Positions 7,331 through 13,788 of a DNA stretch of 13,788 nt are shown one piece after another; the first letter of the stretch is position 1, and the number at the start of each line of letters is the position of its first letter. The stretch is from NCBI GenBank assembly GCA_934643435.1, contig CAKUCJ010000008.1:1-13788 (forward strand), written 5' to 3'. Made by a program: the position numbers and the translations under genes. The DNA comes from an uncultured Collinsella sp. (GTDB lineage Bacteria; Actinomycetota; Coriobacteriia; Coriobacteriales; Coriobacteriaceae). Under the pieces are notes generated by a model. It was not told the DNA's origin. It made no database searches and worked only from the letters and a program-made list of their open reading frames with translations.

Positions 7331-7523
7331 GTTCCGCCTAAAGGGTGACTCCGAAGGACCCCGCCTGGCCGGATTTGGGTTATTTTCCAAAACATCCCGC
7401 AGGACGCGAGAAGCCCCCGCCGCACGTAGTGCGCAGCGGGGGCTTCTCGCATGTCCGAGGACGTTTTGGAAAATAACCCAAATCCGGCCCCAGCAATCCT
7501 GCAGGAGTTGAACCCTTTAGAAC
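7331..7523. repeat. Very long imperfect inverted repeat
   Basis: The core arms, 7367-7420 and 7436-7489 (54 bases each), mirror one another across a 15-base centre. The outer 27 bases of each core arm are identical, 12 bases are diverged, and the inner 15 are identical. Similarity continues outward with small gaps: CTAAAGGGT, ACTCC and GGA occur in the same order on both sides, out to GTTC at 7331-7334 and 7520-7523. The right arm includes the last codon and stop of the glycyl-radical subunit gene. No coding sense was found. It is either a giant hairpin ending the pfl transcript or an inverted duplication or mobile palindromic element. Confidence 0.85.
7406..7450. terminator. Probable bidirectional terminator at the centre of the inverted repeat
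   Basis: GCGAGAAGCCCCCGC (7406-7420) pairs perfectly with GCGGGGGCTTCTCGC (7436-7450), and the centre CGCAC-gta-GTGCG (7421-7433) adds a further small stem. The GC-rich core with AAGCCCCC/GGGGGCTT flanks resembles common intrinsic terminators, but the T-run is short (TTCTC). It lies about 67-111 bases after the stop codon of the small PFL gene. Confidence 0.6.
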
Positions 7524-7768
7524 TTGTTGTGGAAGGTACGCGAAATGACCTCGTCCTGCTGCTCCTTGGTGAGCGTGTGGAAGTTCACGGCATAGCCGGA
7601 AACGCGAATGGTCAGCTGCGGGTACTTCTCGGGGTGAGCCTGAGCGTCGAGCAGCGTCTCACGGTTGAAGACGTTGATGTTCAGGTGGTGGCCACCCTTC
7701 TCGGCGTAAGCGTCGAGCATGTGGACCAGGTTATCGGCCTGAGTCTCGGAAACTTCAGAAACCTTCAT
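7517..7768 (-). CDS. Separate glycyl-radical subunit of pyruvate formate-lyase
   Basis: An 83-residue protein equivalent to the C-terminal segment of a standard PflB. It contains [21 protein letters not shown] (residues 13-33), [16 protein letters not shown] (45-60) and [14 protein letters not shown] (66-79), nearly identical to the end of E. coli PflB. Gly58 of RVSGYA is the predicted radical carrier, to be activated by PflA. ATG 7768 has AAGGAG 7 bases upstream, a strong ribosome binding site. It lies 85 bases after the pflB stop on the same strand. E. coli GrcA (YfiD) is a related stand-alone glycyl-radical protein, but it is longer and serves as a spare part for damaged PFL. Here the upstream PflB lacks this segment altogether, so the small protein should be an obligatory subunit. 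Databases may label it GrcA. Confidence 0.93.
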   Translation of the reverse strand: MKVSEVSETQADNLVHMLDAYAEKGGHHLNINVFNRETLLDAQAHPEKYPQLTIRVSGYAVNFHTLTKEQQDEVISRTFHNKF

Positions 7769-7791
7769 AATGTGTCTCCTTCGATTGATAG

Positions 7792-7811
7792 GCGCCGGCC
7801 GAAACCGGCGC
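7792..7811 (-). other. GC-rich hairpin between the two PFL genes
   Basis: GCGCCGG (7792-7798) pairs with CCGGCGC (7805-7811) around a 6-base loop. There is no U-tract, and the strong ribosome binding site of the small subunit follows within about 20 bases. It could slow exonucleases or mark a processing point, altering the ratio of the two PFL messages. Confidence 0.5.
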
Positions 7812-7827
7812 TCTAATCAGTAATCGT

Positions 7828-7852
7828 TATTGTTAGTATAGCACTAACAATA
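7828..7852. promoter_or_regulatory. AT-rich perfect palindrome with extended -10, just after the pflB stop
   Basis: TATTGTTAGT (7828-7837) and ACTAACAATA (7843-7852) form a perfect 10-bp inverted repeat with a 5-base centre, starting one base past the pflB stop codon. On the minus strand its centre reads TGCTATACT, an extended -10 promoter element, without a recognisable -35. An internal promoter under operator control for the small subunit is possible; an RNA hairpin is the alternative. Confidence 0.4.
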
Positions 7853-7853
7853 G

Positions 7854-9905
<2,052 letters not shown>

Positions 9906-10026
9906 TGTGTAACCACGCTCCTAGTTACGTGTAATGCGGCGCTCTCTCACACCGCTGCTTATTGAATTCTTGAATGTTCGGCTTGCACGACCGGCTTCTT
10001 ACGTTTTCCGCCACGCGTTGGCACAG

Positions 10027-10042
10027 GGAAAAACGTTTGTCC
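10027..10042. promoter_or_regulatory. Operator-like dyad in the pflB leader
   Basis: GGAAAAACGTTTGTCC is a 16-bp palindrome with one mismatched pair, centred on CG as in LacI-family sites. It lies about 122 bases ahead of the pflB start and downstream of the predicted promoter, so it would act as a roadblock or belong to another promoter. The binding protein is unknown. Confidence 0.35.
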
Positions 10043-10135
10043 ACCTTGGCGCTGCAACCCTAAACCCAAGATTTCACCCGTCTGAGAAGGATAACATAGC
10101 CACCCTCTCCATCTGGGCTGTTATATGTTTCTTTT

Positions 10136-10162
10136 TTTATAGCATAAGAGCGTTTTTGACAA
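10136..10162 (-). promoter_or_regulatory. Candidate pflB promoter
   Basis: The minus strand has TTGTCA (10157-10162), a 15-base spacer and TATAAA (10136-10141). A TG one base upstream of the -10 (TGCTATAAA) makes it an extended -10 promoter that tolerates the short spacer. An A/T-rich stretch follows. It is the best match in the region, but transcription would start about 225 bases before the pflB ATG. Confidence 0.5.
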
Positions 10163-10299
10163 ATCCGCAGGAAATGCGTGCGCGGGCAGATACCGTTCAC
10201 CGAATTGTCTGATATTTCTCCTTGCCTTTATACGCCTGTCGCTCTAGCTGTTATGCCAGCTTTAGCAGGGTAAAGTGACTCAGAGACTCTGGCGACGGC

Positions 10300-10334
10300 A
10301 GGGCGGCCACGGAGGATTACCCCGTGGCCGCCCT
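10300..10334 (-). terminator. Terminator-like hairpin after kdgT
   Basis: AGGGCGGCCACGG (10300-10312) pairs perfectly over 13 bp with CCGTGGCCGCCCT (10322-10334), with a 9-base loop, starting 43 bases past the kdgT stop. No U-tract follows on the minus strand, so it may be a factor-assisted terminator or a 3'-end stabiliser. Confidence 0.65.
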
Positions 10335-10377
10335 GAAGCGTTGGCTTGTTGTGAGCGTTGAGTTGTTGCGCGTGGCG

Positions 10378-11394
10378 TTACGCGGCAGCGGCGGCCTTGT
10401 CGGTCGTAGCCTTCTTGCTGCTTTCCTTGCCCTCAAAATGCTTGTAGCACCAGCTGGTGACCAGCGGGGTGAGGATGGCAGTCACGATAGCGCAGGCAGC
10501 AACCTGTGCCGTGGCCGTCGCGAGCACCGCGCCGCCGTACATGGCCTCGTTGACGCTTGCCATGGCAGCAGGCGTGGCAACATTGGCGCCAGCACAGCTC
10601 GAGATTGCCGCACCTGCGACACCCGTGCCACCGGTAAGCTTGTCGACCGCGATAACGGGGATGGCAAAGACCACCGAGCAGATCACGCCGAGCAGGATGC
10701 CGGGGAGCCCGCCATTGATGAGCTGGCCGAAGGTCATGGTCGAACCCATGGCAAAGAAGACGAGCACGATGATGGCGGACAGCGCCGGGGCCATCATCTT
10801 CTTAAAGCTGGGGAACAGGTTGCCCAGGATAATGCCGACGACGATCGGCAGGATGGCGCCCACGAGCGACCAGCCAATCGGAGCCTGGCCGGCGGCGCCG
10901 AGCACGATCATCGTGACCGGAGGACCGACAACCAACGTGGTGATGGCGACGGCACCGCGCTCGGCCTCGTTGCCCATGGTGCCCATTAGGCCAGCGTACA
11001 TGGCGTTGTTGGCACCCGTGCACGCAGCCAGCATCACCATGGCCGAGATGCCAAACAGGTTGTCGTTGAACACGTAGAGAATGAGCAGCGATACGGCGAT
11101 GACCACGATCTGCTTAATGGCGATGATGATGGCGCCGCGGGCAGCAGCGGCAGGGGCGCTCTTAAACGAAATCGTCGTGCCGACGATGAGCAAGAAGGCA
11201 CCCACGAGCGGGCTTGCACCCTGCTGGGTCATGCCGAGCGTAAAGCTGCCGAGCGTTTTGAACAGGTCGGGGAACAGCGTGTTGAGCAGGCAGCCCAGCA
11301 AAAGCGGCACCAGAATATTGGCGCCCGGGATGGAGGACATCTTAAAGAACGGCTCCTTGGCCGCCGGCGCCTCCACCGCGGTTGATTCACTCAT
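10378..11394 (-). CDS. kdgT: 2-keto-3-deoxygluconate permease family transporter
   Basis: Inner-membrane secondary transporter of the KdgT family, whose studied members import 2-keto-3-deoxygluconate with protons. It has 338 residues, slightly above the usual 320-330. Family marks are SSIPGANILVPLLLGCLLNT (20-39), the repeated Gly- and Ala-rich hydrophobic helices (about ten segments), ACTGANNAMYAGLMGTMG, and a late CAGANVATPAAMASV segment. The C-terminal 15 residues are Lys/Ala-rich and cytoplasmic-looking. ATG 11394 has AAAAGGAG 6 bases upstream. It follows the SDR gene by 108 bases and is probably co-transcribed with it. No KDG kinase or aldolase is in the window, so the sugar acid carried is inferred from family only. 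Confidence 0.88.
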   Translation of the reverse strand: MSESTAVEAPAAKEPFFKMSSIPGANILVPLLLGCLLNTLFPDLFKTLGSFTLGMTQQGASPLVGAFLLIVGTTISFKSAPAAAARGAIIIAIKQIVVIAVSLLILYVFNDNLFGISAMVMLAACTGANNAMYAGLMGTMGNEAERGAVAITTLVVGPPVTMIVLGAAGQAPIGWSLVGAILPIVVGIILGNLFPSFKKMMAPALSAIIVLVFFAMGSTMTFGQLINGGLPGILLGVICSVVFAIPVIAVDKLTGGTGVAGAAISSCAGANVATPAAMASVNEAMYGGAVLATATAQVAACAIVTAILTPLVTSWCYKHFEGKESSKKATTDKAAAAA

Positions 11395-11411
11395 ATATAT
11401 CTCCTTTTGAT

Positions 11412-11434
11412 GCGTGCGGGTTGTTGTCGCACGC
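11412..11434 (-). other. Hairpin just ahead of the kdgT ribosome binding site
   Basis: GCGTGCG (11412-11418) pairs with CGCACGC (11428-11434) around a 9-base loop. In minus-strand RNA it ends about 6 bases before AAGGAG. It may define a processed 5' end or adjust translation of the permease relative to the SDR gene. Confidence 0.45.
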
Positions 11435-11502
11435 GGCTACATCAGAAAGAAGGCGACGGTCCCGAGTCGCAGGGGCCGCCGCCGAACTATTACCGCGGGG
11501 TA

Positions 11503-12252
11503 TTACCCGTCCAGAACGATGCCGCCATCGCAGTCGCCGATCTCGCCGTTCACAAAGCTGGCGAGGTCGGAAGCGAAGAACAGCACCATCTGCGCCGGCT
11601 CGCTTGCCTGGGCGGCGCGGCCCAGAGGGATACCGTTGATGATGCGCTGGGAGTTCTCGTCCGAGAGGATCGAGGTCATGTCGGTGAGCGTGAGCGACGG
11701 GCACACGGCGTTGCAGCGGATGCCGAACTTGCCGCCCTCCTTGGCAACTGCCTTGGTCAGGCCGTTGACGCCGGCCTTGGAGCTGGCGTAGGCCGCGGTG
11801 CCGAGCAGGCCGCCGCCGATCTTGCCGGCCACGGAGCTCACGTTGACGATGGTGCCGGCATGGGCAGCCTTAAAGTGCGGGTACACGGCGTTCATCATGG
11901 TAAAGGTACCGTTGAGGTTGATGTCGATGGTGCGACGCCACTCGGTGTCGTCAATCTCGTCGAATTTCTTGGTGCTAATGACGCCGGCGCAGTTGATCAG
12001 GATGTTCGTTTGGGGCAGATCCGTGAAAATCTGCTCGACGGTCTCGCGCGCCTTGGGCGCATCGGCAACGTCGAGCTGGTAGAACTTGTTGCCCTCGCCG
12101 AGCTCGGCCACCGCGGCCTCGCCCTTGGCAGCATTCCTTGCGATGAGCACGACGTGTCCGCCGCCCTCCACGATACCCTTGGCGATCTCGAGGCCAATGC
12201 CCTGAGTGCCGCCGGTAACGATCGCGGTTTTACCCGTGAAGTCAAATGCCAT
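11503..12252 (-). CDS. SDR family oxidoreductase (sugar-acid or 3-oxoacyl reductase type)
   Basis: Classical short-chain dehydrogenase/reductase of 249 residues, a normal length. The cofactor fold carries TGGTQGIG (13-20), NCAG (87-90), the Asn of INLNG (111-115), Ser139/140 (NVSS) and Tyr155-Lys159 (YASSK): the full catalytic tetrad. Arg39 after the second strand suggests a preference for NADP(H). The start ATG 12252 has AAGGGGG 8 bases upstream. It is the first gene of a unit with the KDG permease. That pairing suggests oxidation or reduction of a keto-sugar acid, as in KduD or gluconate 5-dehydrogenase. The sequence alone does not separate these from FabG-like reductases, so no symbol is given. 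Confidence 0.88.
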   Translation of the reverse strand: MAFDFTGKTAIVTGGTQGIGLEIAKGIVEGGGHVVLIARNAAKGEAAVAELGEGNKFYQLDVADAPKARETVEQIFTDLPQTNILINCAGVISTKKFDEIDDTEWRRTIDINLNGTFTMMNAVYPHFKAAHAGTIVNVSSVAGKIGGGLLGTAAYASSKAGVNGLTKAVAKEGGKFGIRCNAVCPSLTLTDMTSILSDENSQRIINGIPLGRAAQASEPAQMVLFFASDLASFVNGEIGDCDGGIVLDG

Positions 12253-12365
12253 GACTCCAACCCCCTTGATTCAGGTGTCTCCTTGCGGGAAGTTGGAGCA
12301 TCGCACGTGGCGAAAAATGAGTCCCAGTCGTCATGGTGGTGACAACCCCTCGCCTAACCGCGTGC

Positions 12366-12389
12366 ATGATAGTTCTTTGAAACGTTTCA
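12366..12389 (-). promoter_or_regulatory. SDR-kdgT promoter with perfect LacI-type operator
   Basis: TGAAACGTTTCA (12378-12389) is a perfect 12-bp palindrome with central CG. Immediately downstream on the minus strand is -10 TATCAT (12366-12371). The operator thus sits between the -10 and the -35 position (only a weak TTACTG). It differs from the operators of the fructoside repressor, so another LacI-family protein outside the window is the likely binder. Confidence 0.6.
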
Positions 12390-12458
12390 GTAATTGAATG
12401 ATTTTAAGTCTTTATGCGACCTTTATATTGCTTGCGGCATGAGGCTCGCTCGCGAGGG

Positions 12459-12485
12459 TATCATCTTTCATCAGAAATAGTTTCT
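12459..12485 (+). promoter_or_regulatory. Candidate marR promoter and operator
   Basis: A -10-like TATCAT (12459-12464) precedes a palindrome, AGAAA-TAG-TTTCT (12473-12485), which lies 18 bases ahead of the marR start codon and about where transcription would begin. MarR proteins usually bind such short dyads at their own promoter. No good -35 was found. Confidence 0.4.
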
Positions 12486-12502
12486 AGTGTTAGGGGTTTT
12501 CG

Positions 12503-12952
12503 GTGGACAATACCGATTTCCACAAGCTTGGACGTCAGCTCTTCATCGAGTTTGGCAGCTTGCATCAGCGTGTTTCGCGTTTTACCGAACAGGCCCTCAG
12601 CGGCGAGATGGCCGTAATGCGCGCGCTGTTACTCGCCGGCGGCTCGCTCACGCCAAGCGAGCTTGCCGATCGCGCCTGGGTCTCAAGCGCCCGCATCGCC
12701 AATATCCTGCGCGCTCTCGAGGCCAAGGGTTGGGTGGTGCGTGAGCACTCAATGACCGACCGACGCCGTGTGCATGTAACCGTCACCGACAAGGGCTTCC
12801 AAGATCTTGAAATCAAGCGTCGGGAGTTTGAGGACCGCGCCGCGGCATTCCTCGAGCAGCTCGGCGAAGAAGATACCAACGAGCTGGTGCGCCTTCTGCG
12901 ACGCACCAACCAGATTATCGACCACAACCAAGAAAGGAGAGATGCCGAGTGA
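12503..12952 (+). CDS. MarR family transcriptional regulator
   Basis: A 149-residue winged-helix regulator, typical MarR size, expected to bind DNA as a dimer and release it on ligand binding. The recognition region is LTPSELADRAWVSSARIANI (49-68), followed by LEAKGWVVR and the wing with Asp86-Arg87-Arg88 (SMTDRRRVHVTVTDKG). The N- and C-terminal helices form the dimer interface. Translation begins at GTG 12503, with TAGGGG 6 bases upstream. Its stop overlaps the next gene's GTG start in a GTGA arrangement, so the regulator is translationally coupled to the exporter and very likely controls it. The inducing compound is unknown. Confidence 0.92.
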   Translation: MDNTDFHKLGRQLFIEFGSLHQRVSRFTEQALSGEMAVMRALLLAGGSLTPSELADRAWVSSARIANILRALEAKGWVVREHSMTDRRRVHVTVTDKGFQDLEIKRREFEDRAAAFLEQLGEEDTNELVRLLRRTNQIIDHNQERRDAE

Positions 12953-13788
12953 GGATTCTCAAGCTCTTTAAGAAGCATGTGCTGGCACTGCTTGCGGCTA
13001 TCGTGCTTATCGTGATCAGCTGTAACGCCGACCTGGCGCTGCCCACGTATATGAGCGACATCGTCGACGTGGGTGTGCAGCAGGGAGGCATCGCTTCGCC
13101 CGTGCCCGACACCATCCGTGCCAACGCGCTCGACGACCTTGAGCTCTTTATGAGCGCCAAGGACGCCAAGACCGTGGAGGCCGCGTTTGGCAAGGCCGAC
13201 AAGAATGGCATCCGCACGTACAAAGGTACCGAGGACGAACGCGCCGATGGCAGCAAGCTCGCCGATATTATGAGCCTGCCCGAGACCGTCGTCCTCTCCC
13301 TCAACCAGGGCATTGACGCCGACTCCATGCGTGACATGACCGGTGCGTCCGGCGAGGATGCTTCCGACGGCGAGGGCCAGCAGGCCATGCCCTCCCCCGA
13401 GCAGTTGGCCGCGATGACGCCCGAGCAGCTCGCCGAGATGCAGCAGAAGGCCACAGCTGCGCAGAACATGCAGGCGCAGATCGATGCCGACGGCGGCAAG
13501 ATTACCATGGCAAGCCTGCGTCTGGGCATCGAAGGCGGCCTGATCGACCAGAGCAAGCTCGTCGATGGCGCCAACGAGATGGCAGACAAGATGGGTTCCA
13601 TGTCGGGCTCCATCGTCACCCAGCGCGCCGTGACCTATGTGCAGGAAGAGTACGAGGCGCAGGGCATCGACTCCGCCGACGTGCAGAACGCCTACCTGAG
13701 CCGCATGGCCGCCACGATGTTCGGCCTGTGCCTGGTGTCGCTCGTCGCCACCATCCTGACCGGCGCCGTGGCATCGCGCACCGCCTGC
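12949..13788 (+). CDS. ABC exporter, membrane-domain portion (cut by window edge)
   Basis: The first 280 codons of an ABC-type multidrug/lipid exporter. GTG 12949 has AAGGAG about 9 bases upstream and overlaps the marR stop. TM1 (about residues 9-27) is followed by LALPTYMSDIVDVGVQQGG, a signature of the heterodimeric MarR-linked exporters of anaerobic Gram-positives. A long, acidic, Met/Gln-rich extracytoplasmic stretch of roughly 200 residues follows, including tandem PEQLAAMTPEQLAEM-type repeats. TM2 begins near residue 252 (MAATMFGLCLVSLVATIL). The rest of the membrane domain and the ATPase domain lie beyond the window, so the ATPase motifs cannot be checked. A second half-exporter gene usually follows. 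Substrate unknown. Confidence 0.87.
   Translation, partial: MRILKLFKKHVLALLAAIVLIVISCNADLALPTYMSDIVDVGVQQGGIASPVPDTIRANALDDLELFMSAKDAKTVEAAFGKADKNGIRTYKGTEDERADGSKLADIMSLPETVVLSLNQGIDADSMRDMTGASGEDASDGEGQQAMPSPEQLAAMTPEQLAEMQQKATAAQNMQAQIDADGGKITMASLRLGIEGGLIDQSKLVDGANEMADKMGSMSGSIVTQRAVTYVQEEYEAQGIDSADVQNAYLSRMAATMFGLCLVSLVATILTGAVASRTAC

Larger units (their letters stand above)
9906..10377. other. 472-base intergenic region between kdgT and pflB
   Basis: No gene is supportable here. It holds the terminator-like stem behind kdgT (10300-10334), a candidate pflB promoter (10136-10162), a roughly 220-base pflB leader with an operator-like dyad (10027-10042), and the pflB ribosome binding site (AGGAG, 9918-9922). 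In 10163-10299 I see only a short CAGAG-AC-TCTG motif and no convincing coding or RNA structure. Confidence 0.7.

Noticed and set aside
6942..7511. Open frames across the long inverted repeat, in both directions, sharing an FWKITQIRP-like peptide
   Set aside because: The shared peptide arises only because the two arms are mirror copies. The frames have no ribosome binding site or recognisable domain, and one overlaps the lacI gene antisense. They are likely to be misannotated as hypothetical proteins.
7517..7768. Interpretation of the small gene as an ordinary GrcA spare part
   Set aside because: A spare part presupposes a PflB with its own radical glycine. The adjacent PflB lacks it, so this label would miss the essential role, unless another full-length PflB exists outside the window.
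7769..7853. Sequencing frameshift or simple disruption as the cause of the split PFL
   Set aside because: The genes are separated by 85 bp of structured non-coding sequence. The small gene has its own strong ribosome binding site and ATG, each protein has about ten unique residues at the break, and both reading frames are otherwise intact.
12915..13619. 234-codon minus-strand frame opposite the ABC exporter
   Set aside because: It is Ser/Ala-rich antisense shadow, with no domain, overlapping a well-supported MarR-ABC operon.

Overview
The window reads as the chromosome of an anaerobic, high-GC actinobacterium of the Coriobacteriia. A Collinsella-like gut bacterium is my best guess, from the mix of mixed-acid fermentation genes, PTS sugar uptake, GC-rich coding and general protein flavour. 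This placement is recollection of the families, not a search result. Twelve protein-coding genes are supportable. No tRNA, rRNA, CRISPR array or transposase was seen.

Layout, left to right. At 1-311 (minus) lies the N-terminal part of pyruvate formate-lyase activating enzyme (pflA), cut by the window edge. A DegV-family lipid-binding protein follows (484-1344, minus). Positions 1589-7205 hold a beta-fructoside cassette, all minus strand. In transcription order it is a LacI-type repressor, a promoter region packed with repeated operators, a divergent GH32 enzyme, a sucrose-type PTS EIIBC permease, and a canonical GH32 sucrose-6-phosphate hydrolase. A very long inverted repeat (7331-7523) separates this cassette from the pyruvate formate-lyase genes.

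Positions 7517-9905 (minus) carry the most interesting locus: a pyruvate formate-lyase divided over two genes. The large protein (683 aa) keeps the catalytic Cys-Cys pair but stops just where the family's C-terminal glycyl-radical segment should begin. That missing segment, including the RVSGYA radical-glycine motif, is encoded separately 85 bp downstream as an 83-aa protein with its own strong ribosome binding site. The two together cover a normal PflB. The enzyme should work only as a two-polypeptide assembly, activated by PflA, whose gene lies about 7.2 kb away beyond the sugar cassette.

Positions 10378-12252 (minus) hold a two-gene unit: an SDR-family oxidoreductase followed by a 2-keto-3-deoxygluconate permease, behind a promoter with a perfect LacI-type palindrome. 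On the plus strand a MarR-family regulator (12503-12952) overlaps by four bases the start of an ABC exporter subunit that runs off the right edge.

Together the genes describe sugar entry and fermentation. Sucrose or short fructans are taken up and phosphorylated by the PTS, split by GH32 enzymes, and the pyruvate formed is cleaved to acetyl-CoA and formate by the split PFL. Sugar-acid uptake is an additional input, and a regulated exporter follows.
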